Positions 18,674-27,863 of a stretch of 64,000 nucleotides of DNA are shown one piece after another. Numbering within the stretch: position 1 is the stretch's first letter; every line of letters starts with the position of its first letter. The DNA is from Syntrophobacterales bacterium (GTDB lineage Bacteria; Desulfobacterota; Syntrophia; Syntrophales; UBA5619): contig JAHYJE010000006.1 in assembly GCA_019429105.1 (NCBI GenBank), positions 1 to 64,000 on the forward strand, read 5' to 3'. The notes under the pieces were generated by a model. That model searched no databases and was not told where the DNA came from. It was given only the letters and a program-made list of their open reading frames with translations. The translations under genes and the position numbers were made by a program.

Positions 18674-20131
18674 TTATTTTTCTCGCTCGATCCCGCACAG
18701 GCACTTCGCTTTCTTCTGCTTCTGCTTCAGATTGATCAGCCGGGAAATCATGATCCGCTGGGCCTGGGGGGAGCCGGCGCCATGCATGGATTCCGTCAGG
18801 TACCCGACAGCCGCCGTTCCCAGGGTGATGTTTTCAATAAGCCGCAGTATTCTCAGACGGTGCTCGGTGGGAACATCCTGTTTTGTTTTCAGATATTTGT
18901 CCACCCATTTGCCCACCACCGGCGAGTGGAGATCCTGAGCGGAGGGACAGGTTGCCATCAGGCCGCCCGCGATGTCCTGGGAAAGTCTCGCTATTTCGTA
19001 AGGGAAGCGCGTGACATTCTGCTTGTGGACGTTGGCCAGCAGAACATCGACGAGATATGTGCCAGACGGCTCTTTGTGCCCCTCCGCTGCGCAGGCAATG
19101 CAGCCGCAGAAAAGGGTTTCGTTCAAGTGATTCATTTCGACGATCTTGTCCTTCACATGGGAGGCCTTTTCCACGCCGTTGTACTCGGCAATGGTCTGGG
19201 TCGCCCCGATCAGCACATCGCCGACCCCCACCTTGCACGCGTAGCTCTGGCGATGGTAAGCGGCAAAATTTTCCACGAGCTGGGTGGTAAATTCATGCTC
19301 CTTGTACAGGAAAACCCGCTCCCAGGGGACAAAAACCCTGTCGAAGACGATTAGCGCCTCGTGGCCGCCGTAATACATGTTGCCCCGATCGAAGGTCATA
19401 CCCTCGAGCTTGCGGGTATCGCAGGATTGCCGCCCGATGATGTAGGTTATACCTGCGGTATCGCTGGGAAGCGCGAAGGATACGGCATAATCCCTGTCTT
19501 CCTCCCGCATGGAGAGGGTTGGCATCACGATGAGCTCGTGGGAGTTTACCGCGCCGGTCTGGTGGAGCTTGGCGCCGCTTACCACGATCCCGTCTTTCCT
19601 CTCTTCCACGACATGCAGGAACATATCCGGATCGGGCTGCTGCGAGGGGGCGAGCGCGCGGTCGCCCTTGGGGTCGGTCATCGCGCCGGTGCAGACCAGG
19701 TCGTTTTCCTGAACGTACTCCAGATACGCCAGGAAGCGTTTGTTATAGACAGTCCCATACTTCGCATCGAGCTCATAGGTCGTGATCGACAGGGCGTTTA
19801 GAGCATCCATGCCGACGCAACGCTGAAAACAGCAGGCGGTGAGCGACCCCAAAAGACGCCCCATCTTGCTTTTTTTCACCAGGTCTTCGACGCTCTGGTG
19901 GATGTGGGTGAACCGGTTGATCCGGTTGCCGGTGAGGTGGGAAGTGGCCGTCATGATGTCTTCGTATTCGGGTTTGCGGGCGTTTTCGTAGGTGGCGGCG
20001 ACGGCGTTCATGGACGGTCGAATGATGGGATCATCAACGGGGTTTTCGACCTTCTTGCCAAACATGTAAACGTTCAACTTCAGTTTCCTGAGACTCTCCT
20101 CGTATTGACTTGCATTCATCATTTTGCCCAT
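18674..20131 (-). CDS. 4-hydroxyphenylacetate 3-hydroxylase superfamily protein, 4-hydroxybutyryl-CoA dehydratase type
   Basis: The 485 residues align in layout with AbfD, the [4Fe-4S]/FAD radical dehydratase that converts 4-hydroxybutyryl-CoA to crotonyl-CoA. The cluster ligands have counterparts at C101 and C105 (CCFQRCVGMDA), H293 and C299 (YHRQSYACKVG), close to the published AbfD ligands Cys99, Cys103, His292 and Cys299. Flavin monooxygenase members lack these cysteines, so the dehydratase/isomerase branch is favoured. No 4-hydroxybutyrate dehydrogenase or CoA transferase is adjacent, so the natural substrate could be another hydroxyacyl-CoA. Confidence 0.85.
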   Translation of the reverse strand: MGKMMNASQYEESLRKLKLNVYMFGKKVENPVDDPIIRPSMNAVAATYENARKPEYEDIMTATSHLTGNRINRFTHIHQSVEDLVKKSKMGRLLGSLTACCFQRCVGMDALNALSITTYELDAKYGTVYNKRFLAYLEYVQENDLVCTGAMTDPKGDRALAPSQQPDPDMFLHVVEERKDGIVVSGAKLHQTGAVNSHELIVMPTLSMREEDRDYAVSFALPSDTAGITYIIGRQSCDTRKLEGMTFDRGNMYYGGHEALIVFDRVFVPWERVFLYKEHEFTTQLVENFAAYHRQSYACKVGVGDVLIGATQTIAEYNGVEKASHVKDKIVEMNHLNETLFCGCIACAAEGHKEPSGTYLVDVLLANVHKQNVTRFPYEIARLSQDIAGGLMATCPSAQDLHSPVVGKWVDKYLKTKQDVPTEHRLRILRLIENITLGTAAVGYLTESMHGAGSPQAQRIMISRLINLKQKQKKAKCLCGIEREK

Positions 20132-20155
20132 ATTGTTGCTGGTTCGACAGTGCTT

Positions 20156-20824
20156 TTAGTTCATCGGGATGATGTCGGCATAGGCAAACCCTTCCCGTTC
20201 GACGATTTCGCCAACCGTGATCGGAATGGCCTTTCGGAACATCGGGCCGCCGACAACGACCGTGTGAATTTCTCCATTTTCTCCGCACAGGTCTGTTCCC
20301 TCCGGAAACTCCTTAAGCAACTCCCTCGTCCATTTCAGGCCTGCGTAACGAGCGGGTAATTTCTTGAGGTCTACACTGCTCAAGTACGCTTCCATGCCTC
20401 CGGCAAGCATCTGTTCGGCGAGTTCGTCCGTGGGAATCTTCCACAACGGAAAGACTGGTTCAATCCCAGTCCCCGTCAATTGTTTCTCACGATACCTGCG
20501 GATGTCCTCAAGAAACAAGTCTCCGAACGCAATCTGTTCAATCCCATTCGCCGTGCATTGGGTGACAAATTCACGCATGACGGCATCGGACTGATCGTTT
20601 GTACAGGGATCAGGGAAGTTGATGAGTTGGATTGGCAGGCAGACCGCCTCGGCCTGCCGATGCAATAATCTCGGTCGAGTTGCGTGCATGCAAACGCGGT
20701 CGTGTTTCTGGTTCATAACAGTGAACAGCCCCTGAAGGTCTGTCGCAGGGTCTTGCCGCAGCAGATGGAGCGCCCATGCGCTGTCCTTCCCGCTACTCCA
20801 ACTCAGTAGTGTTTTCTTTTTCAT
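20156..20824 (-). CDS. Dph6-like ATP-pyrophosphatase
   Basis: This 222-residue protein has the PP-loop SWSSGKDSAW at residues 8-17 that binds and adenylates with ATP, and the family segment VVVGGPMFRKAI near the C-terminus. It resembles the ATP-binding domain of diphthine-ammonia ligase. Bacteria lack diphthamide, so it probably amidates or thiolates another substrate, unknown here. It is 24 bp upstream of the AbfD-like gene on the same strand and may be co-transcribed with it. Confidence 0.85.
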   Translation of the reverse strand: MKKKTLLSWSSGKDSAWALHLLRQDPATDLQGLFTVMNQKHDRVCMHATRPRLLHRQAEAVCLPIQLINFPDPCTNDQSDAVMREFVTQCTANGIEQIAFGDLFLEDIRRYREKQLTGTGIEPVFPLWKIPTDELAEQMLAGGMEAYLSSVDLKKLPARYAGLKWTRELLKEFPEGTDLCGENGEIHTVVVGGPMFRKAIPITVGEIVEREGFAYADIIPMN

Positions 20825-20848
20825 TTCTTAGTGTCGAACGCCATGGAT

Positions 20849-20888
20849 CACTGGTTTTCAAAGAGCGCAGCGAGTTGAAAATCCAGTG
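20849..20888. repeat. 40-bp imperfect palindrome
   Basis: CACTGGTTTTCAA at the left and TTGAAAATCCAGTG at the right form an inverted repeat with one bulged base, around the core AGAGCGCAGCGAG. It starts 25 bp upstream of the Dph6-like gene and could be a REP-type element or a hairpin in that gene's leader. Confidence 0.5.
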
Positions 20889-21488
20889 CATCCATTTGTG
20901 TACGCCCTTATAGGTTACTCAGCATCGTGCCGACAAGCCAAACCGCCACTGCAGCAATGAGTGGCGGAATTCTATATCTGAATCCAAGAGCCCGAAAACT
21001 GCCCGCCAGTACCCCAGCACCCAATGTAGATATCCAAGGTTTGCAAAACCGTAGCCGAGCGTGGGCAAGAGTGGTGCACCTTGATTGGCGATTGTCACCT
21101 GCGCGCCAATCGGGTAGAGCATCGCAAGAGTGCTGAGCCATGGAAAGCTGGATCGTTCTTTTCTGCTGCCATAAATCTGTATGAACTCTTTCTGCCATCC
21201 GTGTGCAAATTCAGAAGGACCCGGATCGCAACCTTGCAGTTGCATTTCCGCGCTCATGAAACGCCAACCCTCCTATCCCATTACAAACCCGGGTGAGATA
21301 TCTCTAAATCTCTTGACAAACAAAATGCAAGCATTTATTTTACCGCTTCCGGATATCATGTCAAAATTAAGGTTATACGGATGATGGAGATCTCCACATG
21401 GTGTCAATTCCCCCTGCATTAATGCTGAAATTTGATGAGCAGCCTATAATATAATCAGGGCAATCACAACCACATAATCAGAATTGTA
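20889..21488. other. Gap with probable gene remnants
   Basis: No intact gene is recognisable in these 600 bases. On the minus strand a frame ending at 20908 gives RIPPLIAAVAVWLVG followed soon by a stop. This resembles the first membrane segment of isoprenylcysteine methyltransferase-like proteins, so it may be the stub of a broken gene. A TTGACA at 21313 followed 17 bases later by TATTTT looks like a promoter but no gene follows it directly. Confidence 0.3.
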
Positions 21489-21517
21489 TTGATATTGGGT
21501 CTGAATAGGGCTATATT
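21489..21517 (+). promoter_or_regulatory. Sigma70-type promoter of the DinJ/RelE module
   Basis: TTGATA at 21489-21494 and TATATT at 21512-21517 are separated by exactly 17 bases. The -10 ends 29 bases before the antitoxin ATG, which has GAAGGAGG as its ribosome binding site. Confidence 0.6.
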
Positions 21518-21546
21518 GTAGTTACAAAGATTGAAGGAGGGGCAAT

Positions 21547-21882
21547 ATGTCAGACACCATGATCCGCTCGAGGATAGACGCATCGTTAAAGATTGAGGCG
21601 CAGTCGCTTTTGGATGGGATGGGCCTTTCCATGAGCGAAGCCATCCGGCTTTTTCTTCACCAGGTAGTGGCGGAGAAGGGATTGCCTTTTCCCGTCAAGC
21701 TGTCGAAGGAGGCCGCCGAAGAACACGATCGCTGGTTCCGGCAACAGATCGAACCAGCCGTAGAAGAAGCGGACAAGCCTGGCACTGCTTTCATCCCGCA
21801 TGAACAGGTGCGCGGCAGATGGGATGCCAAACGTAAAGAACTGGCGCAACGCGTTGTTCCCATGCAGAGGAAACAGAATTGA
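21547..21882 (+). CDS. RelB/DinJ-family antitoxin
   Basis: The 111-residue protein starts with a ribbon-helix-helix domain (MIRSRIDASLKIEAQSLLDG, then MSEAIRLFLHQVV) typical of DinJ antitoxins, which bind DNA as dimers. The C-terminal half is charged and would wrap the toxin. It overlaps the toxin start by 4 bases (TTGA), so the two are translationally coupled. It probably represses its own promoter at 21489. It is longer than the 86-residue E. coli DinJ because of a basic C-terminal extension. Confidence 0.85.
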   Translation: MSDTMIRSRIDASLKIEAQSLLDGMGLSMSEAIRLFLHQVVAEKGLPFPVKLSKEAAEEHDRWFRQQIEPAVEEADKPGTAFIPHEQVRGRWDAKRKELAQRVVPMQRKQN

Positions 21883-22169
21883 TTCTGGAATGGCTTCCGA
21901 CGGCGCAACGGGATTTTGACGATCTTGTCGATTATATTGCCGCCGATCAGCCCCTTGCGGCTATCGAACAGGGTGATAAAATCGAAACACAGGTGTCGCT
22001 ACTCATAGACAAGCCACGGATGGGCAGACCAGGACGCGTAAAGGGAACACGAGAGCTCGTTGTCGTCAGGTCTCCTTTCATTGTTGTTTACCGCATTAAA
22101 GGAAAAACCATTCAAATCCTGCGCGTTCTTCATGGCGCCCAACAGTGGCCGAGGCGGTTTTCCCGATAA
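21879..22169 (+). CDS. RelE/ParE-family toxin
   Basis: The 96 residues have the RelE/ParE fold signature: an N-terminal helix pair (AQRDFDDLVDYIAADQP), GRPGRVKGTRELVV, and the C-terminal strand pair VYRIKGKTIQILRVLHGAQQWP. The IQILRVLHGAQ ending is typical of ParE-type toxins, which poison gyrase, more than of ribosome-dependent RelE nucleases; the target cannot be settled from sequence. The start is a TTG overlapping the antitoxin stop. The following 180 bases hold no gene I can recognise. Confidence 0.85.
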   Translation: MILEWLPTAQRDFDDLVDYIAADQPLAAIEQGDKIETQVSLLIDKPRMGRPGRVKGTRELVVVRSPFIVVYRIKGKTIQILRVLHGAQQWPRRFSR

Positions 22170-22351
22170 TATTCAATTCAATTAACTCTGGTGAATACCT
22201 CCCGACAACTAAGCAACTTAATTGCCGGGAGGGGATGTTGGCGGCGGAATTTGCAAGCCCGCCCACCGATTCGGTCAAAGGGTGCTCTCAAGGCTCAGAT
22301 AGCTTGGTTGACACAGCAAAAAAGCGAGTTCATTGTACTTTATAAACTTGT

Positions 22352-22525
22352 GAGCCAATTGCAAAACTATTTGTCATTCCCGAAAGCGGAGCTTAATGTA
22401 CACAATGCTTCTATCGGGAATACGGTTTTTCAAGCAGTTAGAACCAGATTATGAACATTAAACTTCGTTTTCCCGCTTAAAATGATTGCGGGAGTGACGA
22501 GAATGGGGAGTGTTGCAAATGCCTC
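22352..22525. repeat. Inverted-repeat (MITE-like) element, copy 2
   Basis: This 174-bp copy lies in the opposite orientation to the copies at 313 and 30005. Its ends are GAGCCAATTGCAAAAC and GTGTTGCAAATGCCTC, and the inner arms TCATTCCCG and CGGGAATACGG are present. No clear target duplication is seen. The right end abuts the stop codon of the phosphate transporter gene at 22527, so the element may have landed at, or trimmed, that gene's 3' end. Confidence 0.85.
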
Positions 22526-22526
22526 T

Positions 22527-23513
22527 TCAGAAACCGGAGCTGATTGCGTATGTTGCAGCCGAGATCAGGGCGGCGCAGGGGATCGTTAAAAGCCATGCCC
22601 AGAGGATTTGGCCTGCCACCCCCCAGCGCACGGCGGTTAAGCGGCGCAGGGAGCCCACCCCCATAATCGAGCCGGTGATCGTATGCGTGGTGCTTACCGG
22701 AATGCCGAGGCTCGAAGCGAGAAAAAGACTGACCGCCGCGCCGGATTCGGCGCAAAAACCGTCAACTGGTTTCAGCTTGGCGACCTTCTGCCCCATGGTC
22801 TTGACTATCCGCCAGCCGCCGGACATAGTGCCGAGGGCGATGGCGCCGTGACAGGAAAGGACGACCCAGAGGGGGATATAAAACTTGTCTCCCAGCAGAC
22901 CGGCGCTGAAGAGCAGACCGGCGATAATTCCCATGGTTTTCTGGGCGTCGTTGCCGCCGTGCCCCAAACTGTACAACGCCGCCGACAGAAGCTGCCCTTT
23001 ACGGAAGATATGATCAACCTGGGAGGGCGCCTTTTTCCGGAAGATCCAGTGCACGGCGCTGCCAAAAACAAGGCCCAGAATAAGGCCAAGGATGGGCGAA
23101 ATGAAGATAAAGGCAACGGTTGTAAGAATTCCCTTCCACAAAAGAGCGCTTGTGCCCGTTTTTACCAGAGCCGCACCGATCATACCCCCCATGAGGGCGT
23201 GGGAAGAGCTCGTCGGCAGACCCACGCGCCAGGTAATCAGATCCCAGGCGCAGGCGCCGATGAGGGTGGCGAAGATAATATGGGAATCCATAATGGCGAT
23301 ATCGACAATTCCCTTGCCGATCGTCCCGGCGACATGCAAACCGAAGAAAAGGAAGGCGACGAAATTAAAAAAGGCGGCCCAGACGACAGCCTGACGCGGG
23401 GTCAGGACGCGCGTCGAAACAATTGTGGCGATTGAGTTTGCGGAATCATGAAACCCGTTTAAAAAATCAAATCCCAGCGCCAGGGCGATCAGAAGCAGAA
23501 GACTCCAATCCAT
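22527..23513 (-). CDS. PiT-family inorganic phosphate transporter
   Basis: This membrane protein of about 328 residues has the duplicated PiT signature GFDFLNGFHDSANSIAT near the N-terminus and SLGHGGNDAQKTMG in the second half. It is a low-affinity phosphate symporter. The ATG at 23513 is preferred over an overlapping GTG at 23519 because AGGGGTGAT lies just ahead of it. It follows the PhoU-like gene with its start at that gene's stop, the usual DUF47-pit arrangement. The C-terminus ends directly at the repeat element. Confidence 0.92.
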   Translation of the reverse strand: MDWSLLLLIALALGFDFLNGFHDSANSIATIVSTRVLTPRQAVVWAAFFNFVAFLFFGLHVAGTIGKGIVDIAIMDSHIIFATLIGACAWDLITWRVGLPTSSSHALMGGMIGAALVKTGTSALLWKGILTTVAFIFISPILGLILGLVFGSAVHWIFRKKAPSQVDHIFRKGQLLSAALYSLGHGGNDAQKTMGIIAGLLFSAGLLGDKFYIPLWVVLSCHGAIALGTMSGGWRIVKTMGQKVAKLKPVDGFCAESGAAVSLFLASSLGIPVSTTHTITGSIMGVGSLRRLTAVRWGVAGQILWAWLLTIPCAALISAATYAISSGF

Positions 23514-23515
23514 TA

Positions 23516-24145
23516 TCACCCCTGTTTAATCAGAATGGAGGCGGCAATATTCGCCACATCCTCGCACTTGTCGAGCACAGTTTCCGCTTCCATGTAAATG
23601 TCTTTCCATTTGAGGACATGCATGGGATCGCTGGCATTCTCGAAAAGTTTGCTGAGAACCTCATCCCGTAACTGGTCGCCGAGATTCTCCAGCCGGTTTA
23701 CCTCGATGCAGCAGGTGGAAATCTTGGTTGACTGCTTCAAATCCCGCAGGCCTCGCACCGCTTTGGCAAGGTTGTCAACCGACCTCTCGATCAGCTCGGC
23801 AAATCTCATAAGATCTTCATTTTTTACGTCGTTGAGCTTGTAAAGAAGCATCCGGTTGGTTATTGCCTGAATCAGATCTATCACGCTGTCAAATTCATGG
23901 GCCAGCGAGTAGATGTCCTCACGGTCAAAAGGGGTGACAAAAGTCCGGTTCAGGCGGTCGATGATTTCATGCGTTACCGTATCGCAGTTCTCTTCGATGC
24001 AGTGCATCTTCTCGATTGCCTGATGGTCAAAGGTTCCGGCAGTCGCAAAATCACTGAAACAACGGGCAGCATCTATGGCATGGACGGCCATCTGATCGAA
24101 CAGATCGAAAAACAGGTATTCTTTGGGAAGCAGGCTGAATTTCAT
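23516..24145 (-). CDS. DUF47/PhoU-like phosphate transport regulator
   Basis: The 209 residues are nearly all helical with spaced acidic residues (EENCDTVTHEIIDRLNRTF, FDREDIYSLAHEFDSVIDL), the metal-binding PhoU-like three-helix bundle repeated twice. DUF47 proteins are encoded next to PiT transporters and modulate phosphate uptake. The stop overlaps the region of the transporter start, so translation is probably coupled. Confidence 0.92.
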   Translation of the reverse strand: MKFSLLPKEYLFFDLFDQMAVHAIDAARCFSDFATAGTFDHQAIEKMHCIEENCDTVTHEIIDRLNRTFVTPFDREDIYSLAHEFDSVIDLIQAITNRMLLYKLNDVKNEDLMRFAELIERSVDNLAKAVRGLRDLKQSTKISTCCIEVNRLENLGDQLRDEVLSKLFENASDPMHVLKWKDIYMEAETVLDKCEDVANIAASILIKQG

Positions 24146-24218
24146 CTATTTTCACCTAATTTTAATAAATGCTGAAGTAAAGGGGCAAAGACTCTTTCCT
24201 CGTTCCGCGGCCTTGTAT

Positions 24219-24256
24219 AGATGATTTTTCTTCGTGAGGCAAGAACAAAATCATCT
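24219..24256. terminator. Terminator-like hairpin after adenine deaminase
   Basis: AGATGATTTT and AAAATCATCT form a 10-bp stem extended by TTCTT/AAGAA around an 8-base loop. It lies 13 bp beyond the stop of the adenine deaminase gene and upstream of the DUF47 gene, so it would separate the two minus-strand units. A T-rich run follows it only on the plus strand, so function is likely but not certain. Confidence 0.5.
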
Positions 24257-24268
24257 TGTTTTTTCCCA

Positions 24269-26002
24269 TCAGACGTCGGCAAAAATCGCAACGTGACGAA
24301 AGAGATTCACGTCAACAAGCCCCCGGTCGGTCAAGCGGAGTTCCGGGATAACCGGCAGGGCAAGGAAGGACAGGGCCATAAACGGTTCGGGAAGCCCCGA
24401 CCCCAGTTCGTGGGCCGCGCGGCGCAGCTCCTGCCAGCTTGCGGCAACCTCGGCAAGCGGGGCATTTGCCATAAGCCCGGCGATCGGCAGCGCCAGACTG
24501 GCCAGAACCTTACCCTGGCAGACGGCAGTCATGCCGCCATTCATTTTTTCTATCGCCTTGACGGCTGCAAACATCTCTTCGTCGTCGCAGCCGACAACGA
24601 TTATGTTGTGGGAATCATGGGCAACCGAGGAGGCAAGCGCCCCTTTTTTCAGGCCAAAGCCGCTGACAAAGCCGAGCCCGATATTGCCCGTGCGCTGATG
24701 CCTTTCCAAGACGGCCAGCTTGAGGATATCCCGGCCGACATCGGAAACGACTTTCCTGCCTGCAATTTTCGGAGCGACGAGCATCTGTCTGGTCAATATC
24801 TGCTCCGGAATCAGACCGATCACCCTGATTTTGCCCGCCGCCTCCGGAACGGCAAGGGCGCCCGGTGCAAACGGCCGGATATTTATCTGCCCCATCTTTC
24901 CCGTTTGAGCCTTGGCGGCCGGCGCTGTTGTTTCGACCGGCAATTCCCCCCGGGGAAACACAATCCGCCCTGCCTTGACGACACTGCGGATGCAAAGGGG
25001 CGCAAGCGACGAAAGGATCAGCAGATCGGCTTTGTATCCCGGGGCAACGGCGCCGAGGTCGCGCCTGCCGAAGTAACGGGCCGTGTTGCAGGTAACCATC
25101 CGAATCGCAGAAACAGGCTCCAGCCCTTCTTCCACCGCCAGGTTGACAAGGTGGTCGAGGTGGCCCTGCGCGAGCAGGTCATGGGGATGTAAATCATCGG
25201 TAGCAAGGGAAAAATGGCAAATGTTATCTTTATTTACGAGGGGCAGCAGGGTCTTGAGATTCTTCGCCAGCGTCCCCTGACGGATCATGATGTGCATTCC
25301 CAAGCGCAGTTTCTCGCGCGCCTCGGCAAGATCGCTGCATTCGTGATCGGAGTGGATGCCGGCGGCTATGTAGGCGTTCAGGTCCCGGCCGGAAAGACGC
25401 GGTGCGTGGCCGTCGCAGACGGCGCCGCCAAAGGCAAGCAATTTTTCCAGCGCCTCCTTGTCCCCATTTATGACTCCCGGATAATTCATCATCTCGGCCA
25501 GGCCAAGTACCCGCTTATGCCGACGCAACGTTTGCAGAGCGGCGGCAGAAAGAACGGCCCCGGATGTCTCCAGGCCGGTCGCCGGAACGCAGGACGGAAG
25601 CATAAAATAGATATCGACGGGAAGCCGCCGCGCGGCAGCCATCATGAACCGTATCCCTTCAATTCCCATCACGTTGGCTATTTCATGCGGATCGGCGATA
25701 ATCGCCGTTGTCCCATGTTTTATAACGGCTTTCGCCAGCTCCTGCGGGGAAAGCATCGTGCTTTCCAGATGCATGTGGGCGTCGATGAATCCCGGCGTGA
25801 TATAACAGCCGGTCGCGTCAATCATCCGGGCGCCTTCGTAGCTGCCAACACCGGCGATCATGCCGTCGTACACCGCGACATCGGCAGTTATGATCTCGCC
25901 GGAAAATACATTGACAACCCGGCCCCCCTTCAGAACGAGGTCCGGTTCCTTAAGTCCACGGGCCACGCCGATCAGATTTCTCAGCCGTTCGAGCTTTTTC
26001 AT
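24269..26002 (-). CDS. ade: Adenine deaminase
   Basis: The 577-residue amidohydrolase converts adenine to hypoxanthine in purine salvage. The metal-binding site shows GFIDAHMHLESTM, then DPHEIANVMG, FSLATDDLHPHDLL and a C-terminal domain with AHDSHNIIVVGCDDE, all typical of the AdeC/Ade family. Of two close ATGs, the one at 26002 is preferred because GAAGAGG lies six bases ahead of it; using 26008 would leave no spacing. Length is normal for the family. Confidence 0.93.
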   Translation of the reverse strand: MKKLERLRNLIGVARGLKEPDLVLKGGRVVNVFSGEIITADVAVYDGMIAGVGSYEGARMIDATGCYITPGFIDAHMHLESTMLSPQELAKAVIKHGTTAIIADPHEIANVMGIEGIRFMMAAARRLPVDIYFMLPSCVPATGLETSGAVLSAAALQTLRRHKRVLGLAEMMNYPGVINGDKEALEKLLAFGGAVCDGHAPRLSGRDLNAYIAAGIHSDHECSDLAEAREKLRLGMHIMIRQGTLAKNLKTLLPLVNKDNICHFSLATDDLHPHDLLAQGHLDHLVNLAVEEGLEPVSAIRMVTCNTARYFGRRDLGAVAPGYKADLLILSSLAPLCIRSVVKAGRIVFPRGELPVETTAPAAKAQTGKMGQINIRPFAPGALAVPEAAGKIRVIGLIPEQILTRQMLVAPKIAGRKVVSDVGRDILKLAVLERHQRTGNIGLGFVSGFGLKKGALASSVAHDSHNIIVVGCDDEEMFAAVKAIEKMNGGMTAVCQGKVLASLALPIAGLMANAPLAEVAASWQELRRAAHELGSGLPEPFMALSFLALPVIPELRLTDRGLVDVNLFRHVAIFADV

Positions 26003-26168
26003 CGCCATCCTCTTCGTTTACGAAGATAGACCCTCTGCGCAAACAACGCTCCGGAGAAAGGGCTTCCCAAGGATTTGTCTAACCGATGGGGCAGTTAAGC
26101 ACGATTTTGTCTGTCTGCCAATGCCAAATATTCACGCATCTCTTTCCGCGCGTAAAATTAAGACCGGC

Positions 26169-27863
26169 CTAAGCCCTGGCCATCGTAAACGGCTGTTTGC
26201 GAATCGAGTAGCGGCCCGCGTTTGCCAGTACCTTGCCGACAAACTGCTCGGGCACATCCACCAGCGTATGATCGTACTGGATGTAAATCTTGCCGAGCTG
26301 CGAGCCGGGGATATCGGCCTGATAGGAAAGCGCGCCCACCACATCCGCCGGGCGAATGCCGTGCGTTTTGCCGATGTTCATCGAAAGGCTTACCATCCCC
26401 GCTTCCCGGGAAGCCTTTTTGTCTTCCCGCGACAGCGTTGTCCGCGACCCGCTCCGGGAATCAGCGCGCTCGGCCGGGCGCTCTCGCCGCAACGGAGTTC
26501 TCCGGCCAGGCCGTTCGGCGCCGGAGCGCTCCCGGGAAATCTCAATAACGTCCGCAACCGGGGCAACCGGGCGCATCTTTTCATCGGCCCGGGCAATCTT
26601 GATGGCAACGGCGGCCAGATCAAGCGGGTCGGCACCTTCCGCCACGAGCTTTTCGACAATCACGCGCTCCTGCTTGCAGCGGCCGCGCTTCAGCCAGAAC
26701 AACAATTTTTCCACAAGCTCACCCTGGCGGCGGGCCATAATTTCTTCGACGCCGGGCAATGTTGATTTTGTCAGCGTCTGGTGGATAAAGGCTTCCACAT
26801 TGTGCAGGCGGCGCTTCTCCGAGGGTGTTACCAGCGTAATGGCTATGCCCGTGTGGCCGGCGCGCCCCGTGCGACCGACTCGATGGATATAAATCTCGGG
26901 ATCTTCAGACAAATCGTAGTTAAAAACGTGGGAAATGCCTTCAATATCGAGGCCGCGCGCGGCAACGTCAGTCGCTACCAGCACCTTGATCTGGCCGGCG
27001 CGGAAGCGGTTCAGCGTACTCTCGCGGGATTCCTGACTCAAGTCGCCGTTCAGGGCCTCGGAGGCAAACCCGCGATTGGTCAGTTCCGCCGCCAGATCCC
27101 GAGTTCCCAGTTTCGTACGGGCAAAAATCAGGGCGGAGGTTATCTCTTCCACCTCAAAGAGGCGGGTGAGCGCGGCTGTCTTGTCGGAGTGATTCACGAG
27201 ATAATAGCGCTGCTCGATGGCGGCAACCGTCATCTGTTCGCGCCCGATCGTGACTGATTGCGGGTCGTGCATGTACTTTTTGGCAAGCTTGCGGATAGGG
27301 GCTGGCAGGGTAGCCGAGAATAAAGAAGTCTGGTGCTCAGTCGGAATGGCGGAAAGCAGGGCCTCGATATCTTCAATAAATCCCATCGAAAGCATTTCAT
27401 CGGCTTCATCGAGAACGACGGTACCGACCTCGCTCAGGTTAAGGGCGCCGCGATTGAGCAGATCCAAAAGCCGTCCGGGCGTCCCGACAACAACGTCAAC
27501 ACCCCGTTTTAATTGGCTTAGCTGTTTTTCATAAGAGGCGCCCCCATAAATCGCGACAACCCGTACCTTGCAGAATTGTCCGAGACCGATCATCGCCTCC
27601 GCCACCTGCAGAGCCAGTTCGCGGGTCGGGGCCACAACAAGGGCCTGCGGGAGGCGACTGCCCATTTGCAAATTGTTAAGGATGGGAATGGCAAAGGCGG
27701 CGGTTTTGCCGGTGCCGGTCTGCGCCTGGCCGATAGCATCAATGCCGGCCAGCATGAGGGGAATAATTCCCTCCTGAATGGGGGTGGGCTCGGTATAGCC
27801 AAGCGCGGAAACCGCCTGCGTAAGTTCGGGGCGCAGGTTTAGATCAATAAATTGTGAAGTCAT
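26169..27863 (-). CDS. deaD: DEAD-box ATP-dependent RNA helicase with DbpA-type C-terminal domain
   Basis: The 564 residues show the Q motif and AQTGTGKT (47-54), PTRELA, DEAD, SAT, and HRVGRTGRAG in order, so the helicase core is complete. A basic, Arg/Glu-rich linker (RERSGAERPGRRTPLRRERP) leads to a C-terminal RNA-binding domain with VSLSMNIGKTHGIRPADVVGAL, the DbpA RNA-binding fold. This is the DeaD/CsdA layout, linked to ribosome assembly and RNA decay in the cold. The gene stands alone, with a long upstream gap. Confidence 0.92.
   Translation of the reverse strand: MTSQFIDLNLRPELTQAVSALGYTEPTPIQEGIIPLMLAGIDAIGQAQTGTGKTAAFAIPILNNLQMGSRLPQALVVAPTRELALQVAEAMIGLGQFCKVRVVAIYGGASYEKQLSQLKRGVDVVVGTPGRLLDLLNRGALNLSEVGTVVLDEADEMLSMGFIEDIEALLSAIPTEHQTSLFSATLPAPIRKLAKKYMHDPQSVTIGREQMTVAAIEQRYYLVNHSDKTAALTRLFEVEEITSALIFARTKLGTRDLAAELTNRGFASEALNGDLSQESRESTLNRFRAGQIKVLVATDVAARGLDIEGISHVFNYDLSEDPEIYIHRVGRTGRAGHTGIAITLVTPSEKRRLHNVEAFIHQTLTKSTLPGVEEIMARRQGELVEKLLFWLKRGRCKQERVIVEKLVAEGADPLDLAAVAIKIARADEKMRPVAPVADVIEISRERSGAERPGRRTPLRRERPAERADSRSGSRTTLSREDKKASREAGMVSLSMNIGKTHGIRPADVVGALSYQADIPGSQLGKIYIQYDHTLVDVPEQFVGKVLANAGRYSIRKQPFTMARA

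Noticed and set aside
20919-21257. 112-codon minus-strand frame as a gene
   Set aside because: It has no family match and a neighbouring frame carries a better coding scrap; it was treated as a remnant region.
22191-22454. 87-codon plus-strand frame after the toxin gene
   Set aside because: Its second half lies inside the mobile repeat and the first half matches nothing recognisable.
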